Notes: generated by a model from the sequence alone, not told the origin. 64,000 bases of DNA from Burkholderia savannae (GCF_001524445.2 NZ_CP013418.1:992001-1056000); one strand, 5' to 3'; counted from the first letter of the stretch, positions 16,888-26,160 are shown. Numbers and translations are program-made.

Positions 16888-17820
16888 ATGGAGACGATCG
16901 CCGTAATCGGCAGCAACATGGTCGACCTCGTGACCTACGTCACGCGGATGCCGGCCGACGGAGAAACGCTCGAAGCGCCGAACTTCGAGCTCGGCTGCGG
17001 CGGCAAGGGCGCGAACCAGGCGGTCGCCGCGTCGAAGCTGGGCGCGCGCGTCGTGATGGTGTCGAAGGTCGGCGACGACCTGTTCGCCGACAACACGCTG
17101 CGCAACTTCGAGCGCGTCGGCATCGACACCGAGCACGTGCGCCGCGTGCCCGGCGTGTCGAGCGGCGTCGCGCCGATCTTCGTGAGCCCCGATTCACGCA
17201 ACCGCATCCTGATCGTCAAGGGCGCGAACCGGCATCTGAAGCCGGCCGACATCGACGCGGCCGCCGCGAAGATCGAGGCGAGCCGCCTCGTCGTGCTGCA
17301 ACTCGAGATCGACATCGATACGGTTTACTACGCGATCGACTTCGCCGCCGCGCGCGGCATCCCGGTGCTGCTCAATCCCGCGCCGGGCGCGCCCGGCCTC
17401 GACTTCGCGCGGCTCGCGAAGCTCGAGTTCCTCGTGCCGAACGAAACCGAGCTCGCGCTCGTGTCGGGCATGCCGACCGACTCTCCCGACGCGATCGAGC
17501 GCGCGGCGGAATCGCTCGTCGAGCGCGGGCTGAAGAACGTGATCGTCACGCTCGGCGACAAAGGCTCGCTCCTCGTGTCGCGCACGGGCGTCGTGCGCGT
17601 GCCGCCCGTTGCCGCCGACGCGCGCGACACGACGGGCGCGGGCGACGCATACATCGGCTGCTTCGCGCGCCACTACGTCGCGACGGGCGACGCGCCCTCC
17701 GCGATGCGGCTCGCGTCCGCGTACGCCGCGCATTCGGTGACGGGCCTCGGCACGCAGAAGTCCTACGCGGACGCGGCGACGTTCGAGCGCTTCCTGCAGA
17801 CGATCGGCTTCGACGCCTGA
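16888..17820 (+). CDS. rbsK: ribokinase (PfkB family)
   Basis: A 310-residue PfkB-type sugar kinase. Visible are the N-terminal strand TIAVIGSNMVDLVTYVTRMP, the first signature GCGGKGANQAVAASKLGA near 34-51, VLLNPAPG, LVPNETELALVSGMP, VIVTLGDKGSLLV and the second signature DTTGAGDAYIGCFA, whose Asp is the catalytic base. It phosphorylates D-ribose at O5 using ATP. It converges with a nucleoside hydrolase that would release ribose, so the two genes may serve nucleoside salvage even though they are on opposite strands. Confidence 0.92.
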   Translation: METIAVIGSNMVDLVTYVTRMPADGETLEAPNFELGCGGKGANQAVAASKLGARVVMVSKVGDDLFADNTLRNFERVGIDTEHVRRVPGVSSGVAPIFVSPDSRNRILIVKGANRHLKPADIDAAAAKIEASRLVVLQLEIDIDTVYYAIDFAAARGIPVLLNPAPGAPGLDFARLAKLEFLVPNETELALVSGMPTDSPDAIERAAESLVERGLKNVIVTLGDKGSLLVSRTGVVRVPPVAADARDTTGAGDAYIGCFARHYVATGDAPSAMRLASAYAAHSVTGLGTQKSYADAATFERFLQTIGFDA

Positions 17821-17854
17821 CGGACCGCGGGCGGCGCGGGTGGCGCGCGGCCCG

Positions 17855-18826
17855 TCAGCCGACGAGCGTCTTCCGATAGAGCGCGAGCATCGCGTCCGCG
17901 TCGACGCCGACGCACACGTCGCGCGGCGGCCGGCCGTCCCAGTCCGGCGCGGGCACGGTCATCGTCGACGGCTTCTGGATCGTCTCGCCGGCCGCGATGC
18001 CGCTCGTCAGCACGCGCACGGGGCCCGTGCGCGTCTTGTACAGCTGCGGCGCGACCACGTACGCAACCGCCGACGAATCGTGCACGTAGATGCCCGCGAG
18101 CCCCGCGCTCGCGCGATGAAACGCCTCGTAATGGCGCGACACGTCCCAGACGAAGCGGCCCGCGTCGCCCGCGTCGTCGCGCAGCGCGGCGAGATAGTCG
18201 GTCGTCATGATCGTGGCCTGCGTGACGTCGAGCCCGACGACCGCGAGCGGCCACGACGCCGACATCACGATGTCCGCCGCGTCCGGATCGCCCGCGATGT
18301 TCGCCTCGGCGGCGGGCGACACGTTGCCGAGCACGCCCGCGGTGCCGAATGCGCCGCCCATGATGACGACCTGCTTGACGAGCGTCGCGACCTCGGGGGC
18401 CTCGGCAAGCACGTGCGCGAGATTCGTCAGCGGGCCGACCGCGAGTAGCGTGACTTCGTGCGGATGCGCGCGCACCGTGTCGATGATGAAGCGATGCGCG
18501 GGCCGCGCGTCGAGGTTCGGCGCGCGCGCGACGTCCACGGGCTGACTGAGGCCCGTGTTGCCGAGGCCGTCGTCGCCGTGGATGCCGCCGAGCGGCTCGG
18601 GCGCGGGCCGCCGCAGCGGCGCGGCCGCGCCGCGCGCGACGGGCACGCCGGGCGCGAAGCGGCCCGCGAGATAGAGCGCGTTGCGGGTCGTCGTGTCGAT
18701 CGTCGCATTGCCGAACACGCTCGTCACGCCGAGCAGTTCGATGTCCGGATGAAGCACCTGGAACACGAGCGCCATCGAATCGTCGACGCCCGGGTCCGTA
18801 TCGTAGATGATCTTGTGCAGGCTCAT
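17855..18826 (-). CDS. inosine-uridine preferring nucleoside hydrolase
   Basis: A 323-residue nucleoside N-ribohydrolase. The calcium-binding DxDPGxDD motif is at the start (YDTDPGVDDSMAL, Asp9, Asp11, Asp15, Asp16). Further signatures are GVTSVFGNATIDTTTRNAL, HGDDGLGNTG, VTLLAVGPLTNLA and MGGAFGTAGVLGNVSPAAEANI. It cleaves ribonucleosides to base plus ribose, which ribokinase next door can phosphorylate. The ATG at 18826 has only a weak ribosome site but positions the DxD motif as in the family. Confidence 0.92.
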   Translation of the reverse strand: MSLHKIIYDTDPGVDDSMALVFQVLHPDIELLGVTSVFGNATIDTTTRNALYLAGRFAPGVPVARGAAAPLRRPAPEPLGGIHGDDGLGNTGLSQPVDVARAPNLDARPAHRFIIDTVRAHPHEVTLLAVGPLTNLAHVLAEAPEVATLVKQVVIMGGAFGTAGVLGNVSPAAEANIAGDPDAADIVMSASWPLAVVGLDVTQATIMTTDYLAALRDDAGDAGRFVWDVSRHYEAFHRASAGLAGIYVHDSSAVAYVVAPQLYKTRTGPVRVLTSGIAAGETIQKPSTMTVPAPDWDGRPPRDVCVGVDADAMLALYRKTLVG

Positions 18827-19489
18827 GGGTATCTCGTCGTGGGCGCGACAGGAAGCCGCCGCGCGATGGTGGGAAGCGTCGAATGATACCCGTGCTGTCG
18901 TCTTGGACGCGCGAATACAACGAATTAACAACCCCGCAAATCATTGTGTTGGGGCAACACTGATTTGATCGCTCGCAGCCCCGCAAACCCTTGTCGGGTC
19001 GTGCTCAGTAGCGTGAATCTGGTCTTTAATCAGCGTTTCCTTGGGGCTTTTTGCGGCGCGCCGGCTTTGCGCTGCGCCGCGCGCCGCCCGCGATCGCTCG
19101 GCGCATCGGCGATGCGAGCGACGTCGTGCGTGATCCGGAGCGTGGAATCGGCGAGGCGTTCGGAAGCGCTCCGAGGCACGTCTTTTGCCTGCGGGTCCGG
19201 CCGGATGCGGCGGGAAAGCGAATCGCCCGAATCGCCTCGACTCGACTCGCCGTATCGAGCCGTATCGAGCCGTATCGAGCCGTATCGAGCCGTGTCGAGC
19301 CGTGTCGAGCCGTGTCGAGCCGTGTCGAGCCGTATCGAGCGGTATCGAGCGGTATCGAGCCGTATCGAGCGGTGTCGAATCCCGTTCAGGTTCGGTCGCG
19401 CATTCGTCCGCCGAGCGAATCGCGCCGCTTCATGCGATCGCATGCGCGGGCGTCGCGCGCGCCGATCGAACCGGCGCGCCTCACACACC
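18827..19489. repeat. intergenic stretch with a 10-bp tandem repeat array
   Basis: About thirteen copies of CCGTRTCGAG run from 19248 to 19378, with A/G and C/G variants at fixed positions. The rest, including an A+T-richer segment at 18900-18970 that probably holds the promoter of the nucleoside hydrolase, contains no supported gene. Confidence 0.75.
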
Positions 19490-20836
19490 TCACGCACGCT
19501 CAGACGCACACTCTCGCTCCGGCCGCGGCAGGCCGAGATGGTCGCGCAACGTCGTTCCTTCGTATTCGGTGCGAAAGAGGCCGCGCCGCTGCAGGATCGG
19601 CACCACGCCGTCGACGAAATCCTGCAGGCCGCCCGGCAGCACGTCCGGCATCAGGTTAAAGCCGTCGGCCGCGCCGGCTTCGAACCAGTGCGCGATGTCG
19701 TCGGCGATCTGCTCGGGCGTGCCGACGATCACCCGGTGCCCCCCGCCGCCCGCCATCTCGCGCAACAGCTCGCGCACCTTGTAGCGATGCCGCCGCGCGC
19801 TCGCGAGCGTCGCGTGAAAGAACGTGTGGTTGCCGTTGCCGCCGTCGGGCAGCGCGAGATCGTCCGGCAGCGGCGCATCGGGCGCGAGCCGCTCGACCGG
19901 CACGCCGAGCGTGCCCGCGAGCCGGTTCAGCCCGTAGCGCAGCGGGATCAGGTCGACGAGCGCGTCGCGGCGGCGCAGCGCGTCGGCCTCGGTCGCGCCG
20001 ATGATCGTCGTCAAGCCCGGCAGCACCTTCACGTCGCCGCGACCGAGCCCGGCGGCGGCCGCCTTCAGCTCGCGCGCGTAGCCGAGCGCCTCGTCGAACG
20101 ATTGCGATGCGCAGAACACCGCCTCCGCGTGCCGCGCGGCGAACGCGCGCCCGTCGGCCGAGCCGCCCGCCTGCACGAGCACCGGATGCCCTTGCGGCGG
20201 ACGCGGCAGATTCAGCGGCCCCCGCACGCGGAAATGCGCGCCGCGATGCGCGATCGGCCGCACCTTGGCCGTATCAACGAAAACGCCGCGCGCCTTGTCG
20301 GCGACGAGCGCGTCGTCGTCCCAGCTGTCCCACAGCGCCTTCACGATTTCGACGAACTCGGCCGCGCGCGCATAGCGCTGCGCATGATCGGGCACCGCGT
20401 CGAGGCCGAAGTTGCGCGCGGAGCCGGGATCGGCCGTCGTCACGATGTTCCAGCCGGCGCGCCCGGCGCTCGCGTGATCGAGCGACGCGAAGCGGCGCGC
20501 GAGATTGAACGGCTCGTTGTAGCTCGTCGACGCCGTGCCGATGAGGCCGATGCGCGTCGTCGCGCCGGCGATCGTCGCGAGCAGGATCGTCGGCTCGAGC
20601 GCGGTGATCGGACGGAAGTCGATCTGATCGACGATCGACGCGTTGTCCGCGAGAAACACCGCGTCGAACTTAGCGGCTTCGGCAATCCGCGCGACGCGCA
20701 CGTAGTGCGCGACGTCGACGAACGCGCGCGGATCGGCGTCGTCCACCCGCCATGCGGACGGCACGAAGCCCGAATGCAGGATGTTGACGTTCAGATGCAG
20801 CTGGCGGCGCGACGGCTGTTTGAGGATCGGCGTCAT
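19490..20836 (-). CDS. FMN-dependent monooxygenase of the NtaA/SnaA/DszA family
   Basis: A 448-residue luciferase-like flavin monooxygenase. Family features: LHLNVNILHSGFVPSAWR at the N-terminus, FDAVFLADN, LEPTILLATIAGATTRIGLIGTASTSYNEPFNLARRFASLDHAS, GRAGWNIVTT, and the C-terminal RVIVGTPEQIADDIAHWFE with GADGFNL. Members use FMNH2 from a separate reductase to oxidise substrates such as nitrilotriacetate, dibenzothiophene sulfone or sulfides. No reductase gene is adjacent. The SfnC/DszC-like gene at 23813 may be functionally related (organosulfur use). Confidence 0.88.
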   Translation of the reverse strand: MTPILKQPSRRQLHLNVNILHSGFVPSAWRVDDADPRAFVDVAHYVRVARIAEAAKFDAVFLADNASIVDQIDFRPITALEPTILLATIAGATTRIGLIGTASTSYNEPFNLARRFASLDHASAGRAGWNIVTTADPGSARNFGLDAVPDHAQRYARAAEFVEIVKALWDSWDDDALVADKARGVFVDTAKVRPIAHRGAHFRVRGPLNLPRPPQGHPVLVQAGGSADGRAFAARHAEAVFCASQSFDEALGYARELKAAAAGLGRGDVKVLPGLTTIIGATEADALRRRDALVDLIPLRYGLNRLAGTLGVPVERLAPDAPLPDDLALPDGGNGNHTFFHATLASARRHRYKVRELLREMAGGGGHRVIVGTPEQIADDIAHWFEAGAADGFNLMPDVLPGGLQDFVDGVVPILQRRGLFRTEYEGTTLRDHLGLPRPERECASERA

Positions 20837-20952
20837 CGATGAAGTCGGGCGGCGGCGAATCGGCGATGCGGCGGCGGCATGCCCGGGCCGATGCCGCGCC
20901 GGGCCGCGGGCAAGGCGACCGAGGCCGCGTCGGCATCCGGCCGCCGGGCCGC

Positions 20953-21297
20953 TCAGTGCAGTTTCGGAAAACCGTGCCGCTCGGCGAGCAGCTCCAGGAT
21001 GCGGCGCGAATCGGTGACGAAGCGCTTGTCGCCGAGCGCGAGCGCGTCGTCGGGCGGCGGCGCGTCGTCGCCCAGCACGAGCACGGGCAGGCCCTGATGC
21101 TCGGCGTCGAGCGCGGCGATCGCCGCCTCGCGCGGCCGCGCGAACGGCAGCCGGCGAATGTCGAGGCCCGCCTGCCTCGACGGATCGCTCGCGAGCAGCC
21201 CTTCGATCGGCACGCTGCCGGGACAGACGAAACGCTCGCCCGGGTGTTGGGGATCGGCGAATCCGGGTTCCAGCAGGAGCAACAGATCTCGGCTCAT
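20953..21297 (-). CDS. DUF3088-like small protein
   Basis: A 114-residue frame, SRDLLLLLEPGFADPQHPGERFVCPGSVPIEGLLASDPS, resembling DUF3088 proteins, which have a thioredoxin-like fold. As I remember the family, a CPxC pair sits where this protein has CPGS, so only the first cysteine would remain. It ends in DSRRILELLAERHGFPKLH. It lies 116 bp upstream of the flavin monooxygenase on the same strand and could be cotranscribed. The ribosome site is weak. Family assignment is from memory and moderate. Confidence 0.6.
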   Translation of the reverse strand: MSRDLLLLLEPGFADPQHPGERFVCPGSVPIEGLLASDPSRQAGLDIRRLPFARPREAAIAALDAEHQGLPVLVLGDDAPPPDDALALGDKRFVTDSRRILELLAERHGFPKLH

Positions 21298-21869
21298 CGG
21301 CGGTCGGCCTCGCTCGCGAGGCATGTCGTTGGGAATGCCGGCGATTCTGTGCCGATCGGATGCGCGTCGCCACGAATTTATCCGCAAATCGTTATGCGCG
21401 GCGGCGCTAAGCGGGCGGCGGCGATGTCGCCGGTGCGCCGGCACCTCGTGCGGCGCAACAAGAGGCCGCACGACGCGCGGCGGCGCGCCTTGCTGCATCG
21501 CAATGTGACTCAACGCGGCGCGGCGTGCCGGGATGCGTCGCGCCGCGCGGCGATGCGGCGATGCACAACGCATCCGGCGCACGCGGATCTCCGCGCTCCG
21601 CCGGCTTCGCGTTTCCCCTCACCCCCAACCGCCCGCCCGCGCCCGGCTTGTCTTATCGCGTCGCCCGGCACGCCTCAATCAATACATTGAACAATGACTC
21701 AGTTGACAACGATCAAATCGCGGCGTAGCGTTCATTCCATAACGATCGTTATTTAAAGAGCCGCCGCATTGCGTCGAACGGAACGCGGACGGCTCGACCG
21801 CTCGCGTCCGCCCGTGATCGCTCAATCGATGCGGACGCGCCGCTGATTCGCAAAACATGGAGAGACCCG
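21298..21869. other. intergenic stretch, holds the promoter of the metal-dependent hydrolase gene
   Basis: The left 370 bp are G+C-rich and empty. The right part falls in G+C content and carries a promoter-like TTGACA at 21703-21708 and a perfect dyad, annotated separately. No gene is supported. Confidence 0.5.
21739..21752. promoter_or_regulatory. perfect 14-bp palindrome ATAACGATCGTTAT, probable TetR-type operator
   Basis: The dyad lies 118 bp before the start of the metal-dependent hydrolase gene and about 30 bp after a TTGACA (21703-21708), i.e. at the expected -10/+1 zone. AACGNNCGTT-type dyads are typical of TetR regulators; no TetR gene lies in the window. Confidence 0.5.
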
Positions 21870-22754
21870 ATGTCAGCCATAATCCGCCGTGACGTTCGCT
21901 TCGCCCTCCCGCCCGATCGCATCGGCGATTGGCACGTGAACGGCGTGGCCAACACGCACTACTTCAACGCGCTGTCGCTGATGTTTCCCGCGGGAGAGCG
22001 CTTTTTCATCGATTCGGTTCGTCATTACCGGGATCGCATTCAGGACCCCGAACTGCTGGAGCAAGTCCGGGGTTTCATCGGACAGGAGGCGATGCACAGC
22101 CGCGAGCACGTCGAGTTCAACGACGTCGCCGAGGCGGCCGGCTATCCCGCGCATCGGCTCGACCGCGGCTTCTGGAAGTTCACGCAGTTGATGTGGAAGA
22201 TGTTGCCGCCTCCGCTGCGGCTCGCGCAGACGATCGCGTTCGAGCACTACACGGCGATCATGACCGACATGCTGCTCAGCAACTTCGAGCACTTCCACGA
22301 CTCGGCCGACGCGTACGCGAACATGTGGCTCTGGCATTCGATGGAAGAGACCGAGCACAAGGCGGTCGCGTTCGACGTGTGGAACGCGGTGATGAAGCCG
22401 GGCCCGACGCGCTATCTGATGCGCGTCGGCTCGATGCTGATGACGAGCGCCGTGTTCTGGGGAACGAATTTCTATTTCCACATCGCGTTCATGAACGCGC
22501 ACCGGCGAATGCACGGCAAGGTCACCGGTAAGTGGGCGTTCGCACGGTTCTTCGTGAAAGGCCTCATCCGTCTGACGCCGAGTACGCTCGCGTACTTCAA
22601 GCCCGGCTTCCACCCGTGGCAACACGACAATCGCAGGCACTTCGCGCAACTCGACCGGCTGCTCGAGAACATCGACGCAAGCAACGCGCGATACGCGGCG
22701 AATGCCGCGCCGCGACGCATTCCGCTGCATCCGATGACGGCACAAGCAAGCTGA
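21870..22754 (+). CDS. predicted metal-dependent hydrolase (PF10118-type)
   Basis: A 294-residue helical protein. It shows the ferritin-like metal ligands expected of this family: NALSLMFPAGERFFI, FIGQEAMHSREHVEFND, AFEHYTAIMTDML and MWLWHSMEETEHKAVAFDVW (repeated ExxH). Such proteins are annotated as predicted metal-dependent hydrolases and resemble di-iron oxygenases. The C-terminal third is more basic. GGAGAG precedes the ATG. A membrane protein gene follows at 22878. Function is unproven in the family. Confidence 0.85.
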   Translation: MSAIIRRDVRFALPPDRIGDWHVNGVANTHYFNALSLMFPAGERFFIDSVRHYRDRIQDPELLEQVRGFIGQEAMHSREHVEFNDVAEAAGYPAHRLDRGFWKFTQLMWKMLPPPLRLAQTIAFEHYTAIMTDMLLSNFEHFHDSADAYANMWLWHSMEETEHKAVAFDVWNAVMKPGPTRYLMRVGSMLMTSAVFWGTNFYFHIAFMNAHRRMHGKVTGKWAFARFFVKGLIRLTPSTLAYFKPGFHPWQHDNRRHFAQLDRLLENIDASNARYAANAAPRRIPLHPMTAQAS

Positions 22755-22877
22755 ACGCCGCGCGCATCGCCGATGCGTCGCGCATCGGCGATCGGCCCGC
22801 GCCTTTTGCAAGCGCGAGCGCTTCGACCGTGCGTTGGCGCGCTCGCGTCGATCAATCTCACACGGACGGTGCATTTC

Positions 22878-23375
22878 ATGCCTTCGACTTCGACCCGGCA
22901 GCACGACCGGCCGCAAGCCTCCCCATGGCTCTCGCTGATCACGCGCCTGCTCGGCGCGGCCTTCGTTCTGTTCTTCGGCGCGGCGATCGTTACGATCCTG
23001 CTCGGCATCGACCATCAGATCGCGGGCGATCCGATCGGCCTTCTGGTGATGCGCCTCGTGCGCTGGGGCGGCGTGCACGGCGGCGGCGAGCACTACGAAC
23101 TGATGATCTCCACCGTCTATGTCGTGTGGGGCATTTTCCTGTGGGAAGCCGCGAACGATCCGTTCGAGCACCGGCTGTTTCTCGACTTCACGGTCGTCGC
23201 GAATGCCGCCCACTTCGGCCTGATGTTCGTGCAAGGCCTGATGATGCCGGGCGAGCTCATCCATCTCGTCGGCGACGTCGCGCTCGGCTGGTTCGCGCTC
23301 GCCCTCTTCGCCGCCACGTGGATTCCCGCGCGGAGCAAGGCGGCGAAGCGGCAGATTGCGAAGGTCGGTCGTTAG
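22878..23375 (+). CDS. integral membrane protein of unknown function
   Basis: A 165-residue protein with four predicted membrane segments: LLGAAFVLFFGAAIVTILLG (about 25-44), YELMISTVYVVWGIFLWEA, VVANAAHFGLMFVQGL and LVGDVALGWFALALFAATW. Between the first two lies a conserved-looking GGVHGGGEHYE loop. It follows the metal-dependent hydrolase gene by 123 bp on the same strand and may share its transcript. I cannot name a family with confidence. Its TAG stop is immediately followed by a heptamer repeat array. Confidence 0.7.
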   Translation: MPSTSTRQHDRPQASPWLSLITRLLGAAFVLFFGAAIVTILLGIDHQIAGDPIGLLVMRLVRWGGVHGGGEHYELMISTVYVVWGIFLWEAANDPFEHRLFLDFTVVANAAHFGLMFVQGLMMPGELIHLVGDVALGWFALALFAATWIPARSKAAKRQIAKVGR

Positions 23376-23430
23376 CGGTTTGCGGTTTGCGGTTTGCGGT
23401 TTGCGGTTTGCGGTTTGCGGTTTGCGGTTT
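23375..23430. repeat. eight copies of GCGGTTT followed by GTCGTTT variants
   Basis: Eight exact heptamers run from the last base of the membrane-protein stop codon, then two GTCGTTT copies and a partial one to 23451. Confidence 0.9.
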
Positions 23431-23526
23431 GTCGTTTGTCGTTTGTCGTTGCCGGCTTGTGATTTGCGGCTCGTGCACGCGTACGAACGATTACGGGAAC
23501 TCCGCCGTGTGCGCTTCCATCGCATC

Positions 23527-23596
23527 GCATCATGCCGTGCGCATCATGCCGTGCGCATCATGCCGTGCGCATCATGCCGTGCGCATCATGCCGTGC
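23527..23596. repeat. five exact 14-bp tandem repeats
   Basis: Five copies of GCATCATGCCGTGC in the gap before the SfnC-like gene. No gene is supported between 23376 and 23812. Confidence 0.9.
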
Positions 23597-23812
23597 GCGC
23601 CGTCGCGAGACGCGACGGCGCGCCGATGCGCATCGCGTCAACCGGCACCGCGTCGATCGCCGCGCGACGCTCGTCGCGCGGCGACGTCGAACGGCGCACG
23701 CCGTCGCGCGAACCCGCTCGGCCGCATAAGCATCGCATGAATCGTTTGTTGTCCGGGCGGGCTCGCTCCGTTTAACGTCTTTTTTTGCGCCCACATCCCG
23801 CCAGGACCTTCG

Positions 23813-25114
23813 ATGGCCATCTCCACGCCCGATTTCACGCTGCGGCGCGCCGCGACGCCCGCCGCCCGGCAGCACGCCGACACGCACGAACGCGCGACCG
23901 CCGACGCCGCCCTCCTGTTCGACGACGATCCGCTGATCCGCCGCTTCGCGCCGGTGTTCGATCGGATCGCGCAGGGCGCGGTCGCGCGCGATCAGCATCG
24001 CGACCTGCCGTACGAGCCCGTCGAATGGCTGCGCGACGCGGGCTTCACGAAGCTGCGCGTGCCGAGCGCCGCGGGCGGCGACGGCATCGGCCTCGCGCCG
24101 TTCTTCGCGTTGATCGCGCGGCTCGGCGAAGCCGATTCGAATCTGCCGCAGATCCTGCGCGTGCACGGCGGCTTCGTCGAGATGCTGCACGAGAGCCCCG
24201 AAGCCACGCTGCGCGAGCGCTGGTTCGCACGCATCGCACGCGGAACGATCGTCGGCGGCGCGACGGCCGAGCGGAGCGCCGTGACGAGCAACACGGTGCG
24301 GCTGTCGCGCGAAAACGGCAGGCTCGTGCTCGACGGCGAGAAGTACTACACGACGGGCACGCTGTATGCGGACTGGATCGACGTGACCGCGAACGATGGC
24401 GACACGGACCTGCGCGTGCTCGTGCCGGCCGACACGCCCGGCGTCGAGCGCATCGACGATTGGGACGGCTTCGGCCAGCGGCTGACGGGCAGCGGCACGA
24501 CGCGCTTCACGCGCGTCGAAGTCGAGCCCGACAACATCTATCGCCGCTTCGACGCATCGGCGCCGCGCACCAACAGCCTGCTGACCGCGTATTTCCAGAC
24601 GCTGCACCTAGCGAATCTCGCGGGCATCTCGCGCGCGGTGCTGCGCGACGCGGTAGCGTTCACGCGCGAGCGCACGCGCACGTTCGGCGTGCCGGGCGAA
24701 TCGAGCCCGCGTCACGATCCGCTCGTGCAGCGCGTGATCGGGCGGCTCGCGAGCCTCGCCTATTCGACTCAGAGCATCGTCGCGGCGATCGCGCGCACGC
24801 TCGACGACGTCAGCGCCGCGCGCGCGAACGGCAATGCGACCGACGACGCGTACGTGCGCGTCGACATCCAGGCGTTCCAGGCGCAGCAAATCGTGCTCGC
24901 GCAGACGCTCGAGGCCGCGACGCTGCTGTTCGAAGTGGGCGGCGCATCGGCGACGAGCGAGACACGCCGCTTCGACCGCCACTGGCGCAACGCGCGCGTG
25001 CTCGCCTCACATAATCCCGCGGCCGCCCGCGAAGCGGTGATCGGCAATTACTATCTGAACGGCGTCGGACACAACGAGCGCTTCGGGGTCGCACGGACGG
25101 ACGCCGCGCGTTGA
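23813..25114 (+). CDS. acyl-CoA dehydrogenase-like flavin monooxygenase (SfnC/DszC family)
   Basis: A 433-residue protein with the acyl-CoA dehydrogenase fold. Seen are the N-terminal helical part (RDQHRDLPYEPVEWLRDAGFTKLRVP), FVEMLHESPEATLRERWFARIARGTIVGGATAERSA in the middle, LDGEKYYTTGTLYADWIDVTA, and a C-terminal LFEVGGASATSETRRFDRHWRNARVLASHNP segment typical of DszC/SfnC. These enzymes oxidise sulfones or sulfides with FMNH2 rather than acyl-CoA. Together with the NtaA/DszA-type gene at 19490 it suggests use of organic sulfur, although the two genes are not in one operon. Confidence 0.87.
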   Translation: MAISTPDFTLRRAATPAARQHADTHERATADAALLFDDDPLIRRFAPVFDRIAQGAVARDQHRDLPYEPVEWLRDAGFTKLRVPSAAGGDGIGLAPFFALIARLGEADSNLPQILRVHGGFVEMLHESPEATLRERWFARIARGTIVGGATAERSAVTSNTVRLSRENGRLVLDGEKYYTTGTLYADWIDVTANDGDTDLRVLVPADTPGVERIDDWDGFGQRLTGSGTTRFTRVEVEPDNIYRRFDASAPRTNSLLTAYFQTLHLANLAGISRAVLRDAVAFTRERTRTFGVPGESSPRHDPLVQRVIGRLASLAYSTQSIVAAIARTLDDVSAARANGNATDDAYVRVDIQAFQAQQIVLAQTLEAATLLFEVGGASATSETRRFDRHWRNARVLASHNPAAAREAVIGNYYLNGVGHNERFGVARTDAAR

Positions 25115-25476
25115 CGCCCGCGCCGTCGCGCCGCGTCGCATGGCGCGAGCGCGGCGGCCGACATGACAATGGATATCGGTTCGGCGCGCTTCGATCGTTT
25201 CAAACAAGACGAACGACGACGATCGAACGCGCGCCGTGTTGATGAAGATACCCGGCCGCGCAGCGCGTCCGGCGATCGAAACCTGCCGCGACGCCGCACG
25301 GGCGGCGCATTCAAACGCACATTGCGCGCGATTCGGCGATCGCGTGAGCCGACGATCACAAGAACGTACGACTCGCGAACGCACGAACGCAGACGAGCCA
25401 CGACGAACCAGCCGCAGCGAATGCCGCGCAACCGGATCGCCCGCGACCCTCGCCGCGTGCGATCGCAGCAAGCACG
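25115..25476. other. intergenic stretch between convergent genes, with a hairpin
   Basis: The only structure seen is an inverted repeat, 25183-25197 with 25220-25235 (about 15 bp, one bulge), 70 bp past the stop of the SfnC-like gene. It could terminate transcription but lacks a T-tract. No gene is supported. Confidence 0.4.
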
Positions 25477-25767
25477 CTAATCGATCAGGAACGGATCGCG
25501 GTCCTGCCCCGCGATCCACGCCGGGGCTCGGCCGCGTCCCGTCCACGTCGCGCCCGTCTCCGGATCGCGATAGCGCGGCTTCGGCAGCAAGTCCTCTTTC
25601 TTTGGCCGGCCGAGACGAGGCGGGAACAGGTCCTTTTGCGTGAGGCCGTACTCGTCGATCTTTCTACGCAACTCGACGAGCACATCGGGCAGTTCTACCG
25701 CGCGCGCGGTCTTCGCCTGATGCTTCAAATCATCCAATTGGGCAAGCAATTCCTTGTATGTTGCCAT
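25477..25767 (-). CDS. H-NS family nucleoid-associated protein
   Basis: A 96-residue H-NS/BpH3-type protein: N-terminal coiled-coil oligomerisation part (MATYKELLAQLDDLKHQAKT, to about residue 45), an AT-hook-like RLGRPKKE linker and the C-terminal DNA-binding domain with YRDPETGATWTGRGRAPAWI. It silences or bridges A+T-rich DNA. The start at 25767 has GGGGA 8 nt upstream; the in-frame ATG two codons earlier is too close. It is divergent from a small XRE regulator gene, and the 150-bp A+T-rich gap probably holds both promoters. Confidence 0.9.
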   Translation of the reverse strand: MATYKELLAQLDDLKHQAKTARAVELPDVLVELRRKIDEYGLTQKDLFPPRLGRPKKEDLLPKPRYRDPETGATWTGRGRAPAWIAGQDRDPFLID

Positions 25768-25917
25768 TACCATTTCCCCGTATGATTCCACTGCCTCTTT
25801 TCGACCGACAATCGAATACCATGTTGTTATGTTGAATAGTGCCGAAGTCAGTTTTCAGCTATCATAGCCCAATTAGGCCAAGGTGGACTATTTGGTTTCA
25901 GCAGGGAGCATTCGCCC
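25768..25917. promoter_or_regulatory. divergent promoter region between H-NS and XRE genes
   Basis: An A+T-rich 150-bp gap with TATCATAGCC-like and TTGTTATGTTG motifs. Exact hexamers are not certain. Confidence 0.4.
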
Positions 25918-26160
25918 ATGCTCCCTTCCATTCATCACCCTCGTTATGTCGTTCTGCGCACGCATCTGCGCGCGTTGAGAAGAGCGGCGGGCCTCACCCA
26001 GACGCAATTGGCCGAGCGCCTGAGCATCGACCAGTCCTATCTCTCCAAGATCGAACGCGGGGAACGCTATGTCGATATTCTCCTTTATCTCGATTGGTGT
26101 CGTCATTGCGGCGTCGAGCCGAACCTCGCGGTATCCGAATTAATCGACGCCGGCGTCTGA
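25918..26160 (+). CDS. small XRE-family helix-turn-helix regulator
   Basis: An 80-residue single-domain regulator with a Cro/CI helix-turn-helix: LRTHLRALRRAAGLTQTQLAERLSIDQSYLSKIERGERYVDILLYL (residues 13-58). No partner toxin or effector domain is fused. It is divergent from the H-NS-like gene. The window does not show its target. Confidence 0.85.
   Translation: MLPSIHHPRYVVLRTHLRALRRAAGLTQTQLAERLSIDQSYLSKIERGERYVDILLYLDWCRHCGVEPNLAVSELIDAGV

Noticed and set aside
19248..19378. Possible CRISPR-like array
   Set aside because: Units are only 10 bp, head to tail without spacers, and no cas gene is present; it is a simple tandem repeat. The same holds for the arrays at 23375, 23527, 44178 and 44586.
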